A stretch of DNA of 64,000 bases from Arenibacterium halophilum. Its GTDB lineage: Bacteria; Pseudomonadota; Alphaproteobacteria; Rhodobacterales; Rhodobacteraceae. Location of the stretch: contig NZ_VCPC01000003.1 in NCBI RefSeq assembly GCF_005938225.1, forward strand, positions 248,001-312,000, given 5' to 3'. Every line of letters starts with the position of its first letter. Within the stretch, counting starts at the first letter, position 1. Shown here piece by piece: positions 15,814 to 24,916 of the stretch. The notes beneath the pieces are model-generated. The model made no database searches. It was not told the origin of the DNA and saw only the letters and a program-made list of their open reading frames with translations. Both the position numbers and the translations under genes were made by a program.

Positions 15814-17745
15814 ATGACCGCTGAAGCCGCGAAATCCGCGCCGCCCGTCGTCGACGACGGGATCGACCTGACGATCAACCGTGGCCCGCTGTGGCGCTAT
15901 GCGACCGGCGGCCTTGCGCTGATCCTGTTCCTGTTCCCGATGTACGCGGGGTTCTTCGGTGGGCCGCCCGCGTTGGTCTATCGGCCCTTCTACCTGATGG
16001 TCATCATGTTGCTGACGGTCATCATCCTGCCCTCGCGCATCTTCGCGCGGAATTCGGCGGGAGAATGGGTACTGAACGCGGTGATCCTTGCAGGCTGTGC
16101 GGCCTGCCTGTGGGTCGCCTATGTCTGGTTGGACTTCGCGTTGGTGTTCTCGCTGTCGCTTGGGGAAAAGATCGGCTGCGCCTTCCTGATCCTTGGCGCG
16201 ATGGAGATGACGCGCCGCACCGCCGTCAAGCCGATGAACTATGTCGCGGTTGTCGCGATCCTCTACGCGCTCTTCGGCAACCTGCTGCCGGGGTTGTTCG
16301 GCCACGCCGGGCTGACCATCGACCGGCTGTTGTGGAGCCAGATATTTTCCACCGACGGGCTGTTCGGAACGCCCTTGGCCATCGGTGCGAACTACATCGG
16401 CCTGTTCGTGTTCTTCGCGGCGTTGCTGGATTGCAGCGGCGGCAGCCAGAAATTCATGAACTTCACGCTGGCGATTGCCGGTCGCTTTCGCGGCGGCCCG
16501 GCCAAGGTGGCGATCCTGGCGAGTGCTCTGATGGGCATGATGTCGGGCAGCGCCGTGACCAATATCGTCACCACCGGCGTCATCACCATCCCGATGATGA
16601 AGCGCGTCGGTTATCGCCCCGCCTTCGCTGCGGGCGTGGAATCCACCGCCTCGCTGGGCAGCCAGATCACTCCGCCGATCCTTGGCGCCACCGCCTTCCT
16701 GATGAGCGAGATCACCGGCTACCCGCTGATCGCCATCATGGGGCTGACATTGGTGCCCTGCCTTCTGTTCTATTTCTGCATCTTCGCGCAGGTTCACCTG
16801 GCCTCGATCAAATATGATATCGAGCGTCTGGATCCGGCCGAGCTGCCCAACCTGCGCCGCGCCAGCATCGAGGTCATTCCCTTCTTCGTGCCCATCGTGG
16901 TGCTGGTGGTGCTGCTGTGGCAGCGGTACTCGGCTGACTACGCGGTGACGCTGGCGATCCTGTCGTTCATCGCGGTCTGCATGATCGCCAAGGAAACCCG
17001 CGACAGCCTGATCGGCAACTTCATGAACGGTCTGCGTCAGGGCGCGGCCACCTGCATCCCGCTGGTCGGCTCGCTTGCCATTGCGGGCGTCATCATCGGC
17101 GTGCTGACCATGACGGGCCTGGGCGACCGGCTGTCCTACCTGATCGAGATCGTGTCGGGCGGCAATATTCACGTGATGATCGTGATGACGGCGATCACCT
17201 GCATCCTGCTGGGCATGGGGATGGTGACGGTGGGCGCCTATGTGCTGGTCGCCGTGACGGTGGCGCCACTGATGGTCGATCTGGGGATCGAGCTGATCGT
17301 CGCGCATCTGTTCATCTTCTACTTCGCGGTGATGAGCGCAATCAGCCCGCCGGTGATGGTGGGAGTCTTTGCCGCGGCGTCCATCGCCAATGCCGACCCG
17401 ATCCAGACGGCCATCCATTCGCTGCGCCTGTCGATCGTGGGCTTCGCGGTGCCGTTCATCTTTATCTACGACCCGCGCATTCTGATGATCGGCGGGGTGA
17501 CGGTGCAGGGCGTGTACCTTCTGGCAACCACGGCCATCGGGGTTCTGGCGCTGGCCATTGGCTTTGAACGCTACCCGTTCTTCCGGGCGATCCCGACATG
17601 GCACGCCGTGCTGTTCCTGATCGCCGCCGTGGTCACGATGATCCCATCGCTGTGGCTGTCTACCGTCGGCCTGCTGGCGCTGGCCGTGCTGATGGGCATC
17701 GAATTCGCAATCCGCGCCCGTGCCCCGGCGGCACGCGACGCATGA
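15814..17745 (+). CDS. TRAP transporter fused permease (DctQM-like, TAXI type)
   Basis: 643 residues, highly hydrophobic. The first part (about 30-200) resembles the small 4-TM subunit; the rest is the 12-TM large subunit, with landmarks GGPAKVAILASALMGMMSG, STASLGSQITPPILGA and the repeat-like AISPPVMVGVFAAASIA. TAXI-type TRAP systems usually have this fused arrangement. It imports the ligand of the adjacent binding protein using a Na+ or H+ gradient. A dehydrogenase gene begins 18 nt downstream. Confidence 0.9.
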   Translation: MTAEAAKSAPPVVDDGIDLTINRGPLWRYATGGLALILFLFPMYAGFFGGPPALVYRPFYLMVIMLLTVIILPSRIFARNSAGEWVLNAVILAGCAACLWVAYVWLDFALVFSLSLGEKIGCAFLILGAMEMTRRTAVKPMNYVAVVAILYALFGNLLPGLFGHAGLTIDRLLWSQIFSTDGLFGTPLAIGANYIGLFVFFAALLDCSGGSQKFMNFTLAIAGRFRGGPAKVAILASALMGMMSGSAVTNIVTTGVITIPMMKRVGYRPAFAAGVESTASLGSQITPPILGATAFLMSEITGYPLIAIMGLTLVPCLLFYFCIFAQVHLASIKYDIERLDPAELPNLRRASIEVIPFFVPIVVLVVLLWQRYSADYAVTLAILSFIAVCMIAKETRDSLIGNFMNGLRQGAATCIPLVGSLAIAGVIIGVLTMTGLGDRLSYLIEIVSGGNIHVMIVMTAITCILLGMGMVTVGAYVLVAVTVAPLMVDLGIELIVAHLFIFYFAVMSAISPPVMVGVFAAASIANADPIQTAIHSLRLSIVGFAVPFIFIYDPRILMIGGVTVQGVYLLATTAIGVLALAIGFERYPFFRAIPTWHAVLFLIAAVVTMIPSLWLSTVGLLALAVLMGIEFAIRARAPAARDA

Positions 17746-17763
17746 CGTTCAAGGAGTGAGGAC

Positions 17764-18681
17764 ATGAGCAAGCAAACAGTCGGCCTGATCGGCATCGGCA
17801 TGATGGGGGCCCCGATGGCCCGCAACATGGCCAAAGCAGGGTTTCAGGTGATCCTGTGCGATGTCGATACCGCGCGGGCGCGGGAATTGGCCGGGGAAAT
17901 CGGCGGCGAGGTCGCGGAAACCCCTGCTGCGCTGGCGGGGATGACCGAAACGGTTGTCACCATGCTGCCCAACAGCGCCATCGTCGAGGCCGTCCTGTTC
18001 GGAGAGACCGGGCTGGCCAGCGCCGCGCCCAAGGGGCTGACCGTGGTCGAGATGAGCTCGGGCGATCCCAATGCCACGATAGGTTTCGGCGCGAAGCTGG
18101 CCGAACAGGGCGTGCAACTGATCGACGCGCCGGTGTCGGGCGGGGTGCCACGCGCCAAGGCCGGGACGCTCACGATCATGGTGGGCGGGGACGAGGCGGT
18201 GTTCAAGGCGGCCAACCCGGTGCTGTCGTCGATGGGCACGGCCACTCATGTCGGCATCCTGGGCGCGGGTCAGGCGATGAAGGCGCTGAACAACCTTGTC
18301 TCTGCGGGCGGTTTCCTGATCGGGATCGAGGCGCTGTTGATCGGTCAGAAGTTCGGGCTGGATGCGGGCGTAATGGTCGACATCCTCAACAGCTCGTCCG
18401 GCATGAACAATTCGACCAAGAACAAGTTCAAGCAATACGTCCTGTCGCGCGATTTCGATGCCGGGGGCTTTGCCCTGTCGCTTATGGCGAAGGACGTGGG
18501 CATTGCGATGAACGTGGCCCATGCCACCAAGACCCCCGCGCCGTTTTCGGCCGCCTGTGCCGACCTATGGGCAGCGGCCAACAACATGCTGGGGCAGGGG
18601 GCGGACCACACCGCCATCACCCGCATGTGCGAAACCTTTGCCGGGTTCGAGCTGGAGCAATCCAAGGAGGCCGCGCAATGA
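17764..18681 (+). CDS. HIBADH-family NAD(P)-dependent dehydrogenase, second copy
   Basis: 305 residues. Motifs are GLIGIGMMGAPMARNMAKAG (cofactor), DAPVSGGVPRAKAGTL (substrate contact, near residue 121) and the catalytic Lys in GQAMKALNNLVSAGG near residue 174. It differs clearly from the paralogue at 13582-14502, so the island likely carries two consecutive or alternative beta-hydroxyacid oxidations. Its stop overlaps the lyase start as ATGA, immediately downstream of the TRAP permease. Confidence 0.88.
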   Translation: MSKQTVGLIGIGMMGAPMARNMAKAGFQVILCDVDTARARELAGEIGGEVAETPAALAGMTETVVTMLPNSAIVEAVLFGETGLASAAPKGLTVVEMSSGDPNATIGFGAKLAEQGVQLIDAPVSGGVPRAKAGTLTIMVGGDEAVFKAANPVLSSMGTATHVGILGAGQAMKALNNLVSAGGFLIGIEALLIGQKFGLDAGVMVDILNSSSGMNNSTKNKFKQYVLSRDFDAGGFALSLMAKDVGIAMNVAHATKTPAPFSAACADLWAAANNMLGQGADHTAITRMCETFAGFELEQSKEAAQ

Positions 18682-19529
18682 CCGCCCGGTCCGCCCGCTT
18701 TCGCGCCCTGTTCAATGACGGCCCCTTTGTCTGCATGGGCGCACATGACGCGCTGACCGCCAAGCTGGCCGAGGACGCCGGAGCCAAGGCGATCTATGTC
18801 AGCGGTTTTGCCGCCTCGGCCATCGTCGCGGGCGCGCCCGACATCGGCGTGCTGACGCAGGCCGAGATGTATGACCACATCAAGCGCGTCGCGCGCGGCA
18901 CGTCTTTGCCGATCTTCGCCGATGCCGATACCGGCTATGGCGGCATCGCCGAGGCGGTGGAAACCATGCGCCTCTGGCAACAGGCGGGCGCCTCGGTGCT
19001 GCACCTCGAAGATCAGCAGATGCCCAAGAAATGCGGCCATTTCGACGGCAAGGAACTGGTCAGCGCCGAGGATATGGTCGCCAAGATCAAGGCGATGCTG
19101 GCAGCGCGCACCGACCCGGATTTCTTCTTTGTCGCGCGCACCGATGCCATCGCGGTGACGGGGCTGGACGATGCCGTGGCGCGCCTGACGGCCTATGCCG
19201 AAGCCGGGGCGGATGGGTTGTACGCCGATGCGCCCGAAAGCCTTGACCAGATGCGAGAGCTGGCCGCGCGGATCAAACCGCTGGGCAAGCCGCTGCTGTT
19301 CAACATGGCGCGTTCGGGCAAAAGCCCGGTGCTGACCATGCAGGAAGCCTATGACCTGGGGTTCGATTACAGCCTCTGCCCGATTGAACCGATGCTGACG
19401 GTGCACAAGGCGGTGGGCGACATGATGCGCAACTTCATGGCCGCGCCTACAACCGAGACGATTGCCGCAGGCATGACCGATTTTCACGATTTCAACCGTT
19501 TCGTCGGCGAGCCGACGGGCGGCCACTGA
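18678..19529 (+). CDS. Isocitrate lyase/PEP mutase family carbon-carbon lyase
   Basis: 283 residues from ATG 18678. TIM-barrel landmarks are YVSGFAASA, DADTGYGG (metal site), EDQQMPKKCGHFDGK (contains the KKCGH motif that carries the catalytic Cys in lyases) and VARTDA. The Cys argues for a lyase of the methylisocitrate or 2,3-dimethylmalate type rather than a mutase. The reaction would be retro-aldol cleavage of a substituted malate to a keto acid plus a carboxylic acid. Coupled by ATGA to the HIBADH-type gene. Confidence 0.87.
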   Translation: MTARSARFRALFNDGPFVCMGAHDALTAKLAEDAGAKAIYVSGFAASAIVAGAPDIGVLTQAEMYDHIKRVARGTSLPIFADADTGYGGIAEAVETMRLWQQAGASVLHLEDQQMPKKCGHFDGKELVSAEDMVAKIKAMLAARTDPDFFFVARTDAIAVTGLDDAVARLTAYAEAGADGLYADAPESLDQMRELAARIKPLGKPLLFNMARSGKSPVLTMQEAYDLGFDYSLCPIEPMLTVHKAVGDMMRNFMAAPTTETIAAGMTDFHDFNRFVGEPTGGH

Positions 19530-19556
19530 CACCAGCGACCACAAGGGAGAACGCAG

Positions 19557-19973
19557 ATGGGCATGGATCCGACCAAGGAAAGCGAACTGTTCAACAAGGG
19601 GCTGGAGATCCGGCGCGAGGTGCTTGGCGCCGCGCATGTGAACCGCTCGCTGGATGCCGCCGACGATTTCACCGCGCCGGTGCAGCGTCTGGTGACCGAA
19701 TATTGCTGGGGCGAGATCTGGGGCCGCCCCGGTCTGCCGCGCGAGATGCGCAGCGTCATCAACCTGGCGATGCTGTCGGCGCTGAACCGCCCGCACGAGG
19801 TGCGCCTGCATGTGCGCGGCGCCATCAACAACGGGTTGAGCCGCGAAACCATTCAGGAAATCATCCTGCAAGTGGCAATTTATTGCGGCGTTCCCGCGGC
19901 GCTGGACAGCATGAAGGTCTGCGCCGAGGTGTTCAAGGAAATGGACGCCGAAGCGGCCACGGCGGCGGAATAA
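19557..19973 (+). CDS. Carboxymuconolactone decarboxylase (CMD) family protein
   Basis: 138 residues, preceded by AAGGGAGA. The helical CMD fold is suggested by ALNRPHEVRLHVRGAINNG and the later EIILQVAIYCGVPAAL, close to the PcaC-like branch. The redox CxxC pair of the AhpD branch is absent, which argues against a peroxidase role. In PcaC the reaction is decarboxylation of a gamma-lactone acid; here the substrate is unknown. It starts 27 nt after the lyase and 5 nt before a MmgE/PrpD gene. Confidence 0.85.
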   Translation: MGMDPTKESELFNKGLEIRREVLGAAHVNRSLDAADDFTAPVQRLVTEYCWGEIWGRPGLPREMRSVINLAMLSALNRPHEVRLHVRGAINNGLSRETIQEIILQVAIYCGVPAALDSMKVCAEVFKEMDAEAATAAE

Positions 19974-19977
19974 CCCC

Positions 19978-21312
19978 ATGCAAGACCTGAGCAGGCACTT
20001 TGCCGAGACGCTGGCCGCCAGCCAGCCTGACAGCCTTGACGACGCGACGGTGACAGAGGCGCACCGAGCGTTGGTCAACTTCATGGGCGTCGCGCTGGGC
20101 GGCGCCGACCATGAAGCGATGGACATCACCCTGAAGGCGCTGGGCCAGTTCACCGGCCCCGGTACGGCGGCGGTTCTGGGGCGCCGCGAAACCGTCGACA
20201 TGTCGATGGCGGGGCTGCTGAACGGCATCAGCTCGCACATCCACGATTTCGATGACACCACGCCAAGCAACTACATCCACCCCACATCGCCCGTGGCCTC
20301 GGCCCTGTTTGCCTGGGCGGCGGTGCATCCCATCTCGGGGCGGGATTTCCTGCACGCCTTCGCGCTCGGGTTCGACGTGGTGACGCGGATCGGCGATGCC
20401 ACCTATCCCAACCACTATCAGGCGGGCTGGCACAGCACCGGCTCCATCGGCATCTTCGGCGCGGCCGTGGCGATCGGTCGGCTGCTGGGGCTGGATGCGC
20501 AACAGATGCTCTGGGCCATCGGCATGGCGGGCACGCAGGCCTCGGGGCTGCGCGACAACTTTGGCTCGATGGCCAAGGGGTTTCACCCGGGCCATGCCGC
20601 GCGCTGCGGGATCGAAGCGGCGTTTTTGGCGCAGGCTGGGTTCAACACCGGCAACACGCCGCTGGAAGGCCCGCGCGGGTTCGCGGCCGTGACGGCGGGC
20701 GGGATGCTGGATGTCGACAACCTGATGGACCGCTTCGGCAGCCATTACCGGTTTGAAGGTATCACCTACAAACCCTACCCCTGTGGCATCGTCATCCACC
20801 CGACGATCGAACTCTGTTCCTCGATCCACGCCGAGGGTACCGCGCCCGAGCAGGTGGAAAAGGTCGAACTGCAAGTGGCGCCCATCGTGCGCGACCTGTG
20901 CGATCAGCGCCCGACACGGGGCTTGCAGGGCAAATTCTCGATCTACCATGCGGCGGCCATTGGCCTAGTGCGCGCGCAGGGACGGCTGAGCGAATTCACC
21001 GACGAAGCCATCGCCGACCCGGCGCTGGCCGCGATGCGCGACCGGGTGACCCCGGTGGCGGTGGACGGGCAATCGGCGGATTCCGTGCGCGCCATCGTGA
21101 CGCTGAAAGACGGCACGGTGATCGACAGGTTCCTGCCGGAATCGCTCGGCAACGTGAAACGTCCGCTGAGCAACGACCAACTGAACGACAAGTTCCTGAA
21201 CCAGATCACCGCGCTGGGCGGTGATCAGGCACAGCAGGTGCTGGATGCCTGTTGGAAACTGGGCGAGATGGAAAACGTCGGCGATCTGGTGCGCGCGACC
21301 GTTCCGCGCTAG
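19978..21312 (+). CDS. MmgE/PrpD family protein, copy 1
   Basis: 444 residues. The family includes 2-methylcitrate dehydratase, cis-aconitate decarboxylase and iminodisuccinate epimerase. Landmarks include HDFDDTTPSNYIHPTSPV near residue 83, the YQAGWHSTGSIGIFGAA region, and FEGITYKPYPCGIVIHP. It is the last gene of a plus-strand run (TAXI, TRAP permease, HIBADH, lyase, CMD, MmgE). Probably a dehydratase or isomerase acting on a polycarboxylate. About 25% visible similarity by eye to the copy at 22942-24294 suggests divergent roles. Confidence 0.87.
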   Translation: MQDLSRHFAETLAASQPDSLDDATVTEAHRALVNFMGVALGGADHEAMDITLKALGQFTGPGTAAVLGRRETVDMSMAGLLNGISSHIHDFDDTTPSNYIHPTSPVASALFAWAAVHPISGRDFLHAFALGFDVVTRIGDATYPNHYQAGWHSTGSIGIFGAAVAIGRLLGLDAQQMLWAIGMAGTQASGLRDNFGSMAKGFHPGHAARCGIEAAFLAQAGFNTGNTPLEGPRGFAAVTAGGMLDVDNLMDRFGSHYRFEGITYKPYPCGIVIHPTIELCSSIHAEGTAPEQVEKVELQVAPIVRDLCDQRPTRGLQGKFSIYHAAAIGLVRAQGRLSEFTDEAIADPALAAMRDRVTPVAVDGQSADSVRAIVTLKDGTVIDRFLPESLGNVKRPLSNDQLNDKFLNQITALGGDQAQQVLDACWKLGEMENVGDLVRATVPR

Positions 21313-21335
21313 CGAATTGTAGGCGCCCGGGGGGG

Positions 21336-22019
21336 TTACTCCTCGGGCGTTTCGATCAGCGGCACCGCCGCTTCGGCCGCTTTCGACACATGGAACCGCG
21401 CCAGATCGGCTGCCTTTTCCGCGTCGCGATCCATCAGCGCGTCAACCACTGCGGTCAGTTCCTTCATGCTTTCCTTGATCCGCCCCGGCGCCTTGAGCGA
21501 GGTGGCGCGCAGAAGGGTGATGCGCGAATTCAGCATGTAGATGCAGTTGCCAAGCGCCTCGTTGTTGGCGCCTTCCACAAGGCAGTCATAGAACTGGTTC
21601 TTGGTCGACAACCGCGCCTGCGGGTCGGATTTGCGCGCGGCGGACTTGAGATTGCTCAACGCGGTCTTCAACGCGCGGCGCTGGTCTTCGGTCGCATTGG
21701 CCACGAACAGGCGGCAGGCCAGGCTCTCCAGCTCTTGCCGCACAAGGTAGATGCCTTCGGCCTGTTCCTTGGTGATCCGCGCGACAAAGGGGCCGCGATG
21801 GGGTTCGACCACCACGATGCCTTCGGATTCCAGCTGCCGCATCGCTTCGCGCACCAGCGTGCGGCTGACGCCAGTCATTTCGCACAACTCGCGTTCGGGA
21901 AGGTGTTCGCCTGCCTTGAAATGGCCGATGGCAATCGCGTTGCGGATGCTTTCCGTCACGCTATAGCGCAACGGCGCGGCGATCCGATCAACGCGGAATT
22001 GGCTTTCGGTCTTGCTCAT
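21336..22019 (-). CDS. GntR family regulator, FCD subfamily
   Basis: 227 residues. The winged helix (about residues 20-80) has the pattern HLPERELCEMTGVSRTLVRE followed by LESEGIVVVEPHRG. The C-terminal all-helical FCD domain (about 90-215) usually binds a carboxylic acid with a metal. It lies between the two halves of the catabolic island, and a candidate operator (22091-22101) is 72 nt upstream, suggesting autoregulation. It is the obvious candidate reader of the five DATTGTATKAY motifs. Confidence 0.9.
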   Translation of the reverse strand: MSKTESQFRVDRIAAPLRYSVTESIRNAIAIGHFKAGEHLPERELCEMTGVSRTLVREAMRQLESEGIVVVEPHRGPFVARITKEQAEGIYLVRQELESLACRLFVANATEDQRRALKTALSNLKSAARKSDPQARLSTKNQFYDCLVEGANNEALGNCIYMLNSRITLLRATSLKAPGRIKESMKELTAVVDALMDRDAEKAADLARFHVSKAAEAAVPLIETPEE

Positions 22020-22090
22020 GCGGGGTGGCTCCGTCGTGGTGCGGCGGCGTCGCGGCCGGCCGGCTGAGGCAGGGCAGGGTTTGCCATGCT

Positions 22091-22101
22091 GTCATACAAT
22101 A
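22091..22101 (-). promoter_or_regulatory. Candidate FCD-GntR operator, site 4
   Basis: Reads TATTGTATGAC on the minus strand, in the 115-bp gap between the SDR (22135) and the GntR gene (22019). The extended TTGTATGACAG is the closest of the five sites to the FadR-type TNGTNNNACNA core. Confidence 0.57.
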
Positions 22102-22134
22102 ATAGATGCTGGGACCAATATGCAGCGGTGTGTC

Positions 22135-22938
22135 TCATGACGCAAGCCACCCGCCATCCACCGGCAGCGTTGCCCCGGTAATATCGGCCCCGGCGTCCGA
22201 ACACAGGAACACAAGCAATGCCCCGATGCTGCGCGGATCGACAAACCGCCCCGTCGCGCTGCGGTCGCTGGCGTATTCGCGCGCGAGTTCATCAAAATCG
22301 CGGCCCTGCTCGGCGGCCATGCCCCGGATACGGTTCAAAATCGCCTCTGTCCCGACCGACCCGGGGCAAAGCGCATTGCAGGTGATACCTGTCTTGGCAG
22401 TCTCGATGGCGATGGCGCGGGCCATGCCGGTCAGCGCAGTCTTCGTGGTGACATAGTCGATCCGGTTCTCGGCCCCGCGAAACCCGTAGTAGGACGAGAT
22501 GTTGAAGATGCGGCCCCAGCCTTGCGCCTTCATCTGCGGGATGGTCAGGCGCGCGGTGTGGAATGCTGAACTCAGGTTCACGCTCAGCGAATGCTCCCAA
22601 TGGTCCGGGTCAAAATCCTCGACCGGCGAGAAGTGGCGGATCACCGCGTTGTTCACCACGATATCGGCCGGTGCAAGGCGGGTGGCGGTGGTGTCAACCA
22701 GCCGGGTCACCTGATCGCGCTGGCCTACATCAGCGGAGACATAGATCGCGCGGATGCCGTGCATATCGGACAGGCTTTGCGCCAGCGGAGCGCCTTCGGC
22801 GTCAACCCGCAGCCCGTTCAGGGCAATATCGGCCCCGGCAGCGGCAAGGCTTTCCGCCAGAACAAGGCCCAGCCCACCTTCGGACCCAGTAATCAGCGCG
22901 GTGCGGCCCGATAGCGGGCGGTTTTGCGTGTCTGTCAT
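22135..22938 (-). CDS. SDR family oxidoreductase
   Basis: 267 residues with intact classical SDR features: cofactor motif TGSEGGLG near residue 17, NNAVI (a variant NNAG), NISSYYG and catalytic YVTTK near residue 163, ending with the GGWLAS tail. It resembles 3-hydroxybutyrate or gluconate 5-dehydrogenase-type SDRs, but the substrate is undetermined. It starts 3 nt after the MmgE/PrpD gene stop, so the two are one operon leading toward the regulator gene. Confidence 0.87.
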   Translation of the reverse strand: MTDTQNRPLSGRTALITGSEGGLGLVLAESLAAAGADIALNGLRVDAEGAPLAQSLSDMHGIRAIYVSADVGQRDQVTRLVDTTATRLAPADIVVNNAVIRHFSPVEDFDPDHWEHSLSVNLSSAFHTARLTIPQMKAQGWGRIFNISSYYGFRGAENRIDYVTTKTALTGMARAIAIETAKTGITCNALCPGSVGTEAILNRIRGMAAEQGRDFDELAREYASDRSATGRFVDPRSIGALLVFLCSDAGADITGATLPVDGGWLAS

Positions 22939-22941
22939 GGC

Positions 22942-24294
22942 TTATGCTCCGGCCAGCGCGATGATCGCGCCCGCGTCTTTGGCGCTGTCGATCTGCCACA
23001 GCGCGTCCATCAGGACGCGGGTATCGCCCGGGAAGCCCGCGCGCGTGGCAGCGGCGGTCAGCTTTGCCTCGAGCCGGTCGTCGGGCAGCGGCTTGGCGCG
23101 CGACCCGGCGGCGTGGTCGATGTCGCGGGTCAGGTTCTGGCCATCCTTGGTGCGGATCTCAACGCCAACCGAATCCACCGAGCGGCTGTCGTCGTCTATG
23201 AAATCGACCGTTGGCCGCCCGATTTCCAAGGTTTGCGCGGCCGCAGGGTCGGAAAATTCATCCAGCCCCGCGCGCCCGGTCAGCAATGCAATGGCGATGG
23301 CGTGCTGCGCGCTGACCTGCGTTTCGCGGCCCGTTTTCACGTCGGGGCGGTTGGTGCGCTGTTGCAGCAAAGGATGGCCCGTCAGCGTGACATGCGCGAC
23401 CTGATCCAGCCGCAGGCCGTCTGTCTCGCGCAGGTCCAGCACCGCCTCGATCACCGGGTTCAGCACCACGCCGACGGGATAGGGTTTATAGGTGTTCTTG
23501 CCGAACTCCCATTCCGTGCCCAGCCCGTCCGTCAGGCATTCGGGCTTCATCGCATCGGCGTAAACCTTCAGGTAACCGCGCGGCCCGGTCAGCGGGAGCG
23601 CAGGCCCATCACAGCCATTTTGCGCCAGCAGCGCGGACAGATAGCCATTGCGCGCGGCGCCGCCCATGCTGACGCTTTTGGCGCCTGTCCCCAGCGTTTC
23701 CACCAACCCCGAGGATTGCGCCGCTGCGCAGGCCAGCGCCTGCCGCAGACCTGTGTCATCCAGCCCCAACAGGCGGCCCATCGCCATCGCCGCGCCAAAA
23801 ATCCCGCAGGTCGATGTGATGTGCCAGCCGTGCGCATAGTGATAGGGCGACATCGCATTGCCCATCCGGCACTCCACCTCGCAGCCCAGAACAAAGGCCG
23901 CCAGCAGATCGCGCCCCGATACTTGCGCCACCTGCGCGTGGGCAAACAGAGGGGCAAAAACAGCCGCCGCCGGGTGGATGATCGTTGCTTCATGTGTGTC
24001 GTCGAAGTCGAAAATGTTCGCGGCGGCGGTGTTCAGCGCGGCGGCGGTTGGGGCGTCGCAGCGTTCGGGCCGCCCGATCAATGTGCAGGTTTCGGAAGAG
24101 GAAAACGCCAGCCCGGTCTTGCGCATCGCGGCAATCGGAGCCTCGTCGCAGCCGGTAAAGGCGGTGGCGAAAATGTTGACCAAAGACCGTCGTCCCTCGG
24201 CCAGAACCTGCGCGGGAATATCGGCCGGGTCGAATCGGGCCACGAAGCGGGTTATGGCGGCTTCGGGCGTTGGCGTGTCGGATATGCGGGTCAC
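22942..24294 (-). CDS. MmgE/PrpD family protein, copy 2
   Basis: 450 residues. Landmarks are IFDFDDTHEATIIHPAAAVF near residue 92, SPYHYAHGWHITSTCGIFGAA and KNTYKPYPVGVVLNPVIEA. It is first in a minus-strand operon with an SDR and is divergent from the TctBAC transporter, with candidate operator site 5 between them. Probably a dehydratase, isomerase or epimerase for a polycarboxylate brought in by one of the two transporters. Confidence 0.87.
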   Translation of the reverse strand: MTRISDTPTPEAAITRFVARFDPADIPAQVLAEGRRSLVNIFATAFTGCDEAPIAAMRKTGLAFSSSETCTLIGRPERCDAPTAAALNTAAANIFDFDDTHEATIIHPAAAVFAPLFAHAQVAQVSGRDLLAAFVLGCEVECRMGNAMSPYHYAHGWHITSTCGIFGAAMAMGRLLGLDDTGLRQALACAAAQSSGLVETLGTGAKSVSMGGAARNGYLSALLAQNGCDGPALPLTGPRGYLKVYADAMKPECLTDGLGTEWEFGKNTYKPYPVGVVLNPVIEAVLDLRETDGLRLDQVAHVTLTGHPLLQQRTNRPDVKTGRETQVSAQHAIAIALLTGRAGLDEFSDPAAAQTLEIGRPTVDFIDDDSRSVDSVGVEIRTKDGQNLTRDIDHAAGSRAKPLPDDRLEAKLTAAATRAGFPGDTRVLMDALWQIDSAKDAGAIIALAGA

Positions 24295-24338
24295 TGCGGC
24301 CGGTTTCCTTGCTGTTTCACAGAGCGTTCAGTTTATAA

Positions 24339-24349
24339 GATTGTATTAT
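24339..24349 (+). promoter_or_regulatory. Candidate FCD-GntR operator, site 5
   Basis: GATTGTATTAT in the 161-bp divergent region between the MmgE/PrpD copy 2 gene and the tripartite transporter operon, in a locally AT-rich stretch likely to hold both promoters. Confidence 0.55.
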
Positions 24350-24455
24350 CCAAATATTGACATACTAATCAATCCGTCTAATTTGACGGCACTCGCGCGG
24401 GGCCAAACCCGTGCGAGGCCCGGCCACGTCCGGGCAAAGGGGAGGGAAGGCCGCG

Positions 24456-24905
24456 ATGACGAAACTCGATCTTGCCGGAGGGGTGGCACTGACGGCCTTT
24501 GGCCTGTTGCTGACCTTTGTCATCATTCCGATGGGCACCGAAGAGGGGATGTATTACGGCCTGCCGCCCACGTTCTTTCCGACGCTGCTGTCCGTGGGGC
24601 TGACGATCTGTGCGGTTGGTCTGACGGTGCAATCGGTGCTGCGGCTGCGCGCGGGCCGGGTTGATGCCGCTTCCCCGGTCAGCGGCTGGAACCTTGCAAT
24701 GTTCGCGCTGCTGGTGGCGCTGATCCTGGGCGGGATCGTGGTGATCGACATCTTCGGCCTGCTGATCGGCGCCCCGCTGCTGATTGCCGCGCTGATGATC
24801 GTGCTGGGTGACCGCAGCCCGCTGCGCATCGTCCCCACGGCGGTTCTGCCGGTGGGCGCGGTCTATTACCTCGCGCTTTATGTGCTTGAAACGCCGGTGC
24901 CCTGA
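24456..24905 (+). CDS. Tripartite tricarboxylate transporter small membrane subunit (TctB-like)
   Basis: 149 residues from ATG 24456, with a GGGGAGGGA ribosome-binding stretch about ten bases upstream. Four hydrophobic segments lie at about 8-28, 42-62, 80-112 and 122-142. It is the small permease subunit of a TTT system, identified by size, topology and its place before a TctA-type gene. The order B-A-C differs from the common C-B-A order. Confidence 0.85.
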   Translation: MTKLDLAGGVALTAFGLLLTFVIIPMGTEEGMYYGLPPTFFPTLLSVGLTICAVGLTVQSVLRLRAGRVDAASPVSGWNLAMFALLVALILGGIVVIDIFGLLIGAPLLIAALMIVLGDRSPLRIVPTAVLPVGAVYYLALYVLETPVP

Positions 24906-24916
24906 GGTTTGCTGCG

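Noticed and set aside
15775-17604. A 609-codon minus-strand frame opposite the TRAP permease
   Set aside because: Composition is dominated by His, Gln, Arg and Asp, with no motif. It is a shadow of the permease reading frame.
17856-19529. A 557-codon plus-strand frame spanning the HIBADH gene and the lyase
   Set aside because: The first half is an out-of-frame, Arg/Gly/His-rich reading of the dehydrogenase gene. Only the part from ATG 18678 is lyase sequence.
18345-20270. A 641-codon minus-strand frame opposite the lyase/CMD/MmgE genes
   Set aside because: Antisense to three well-supported genes, with no family signature.
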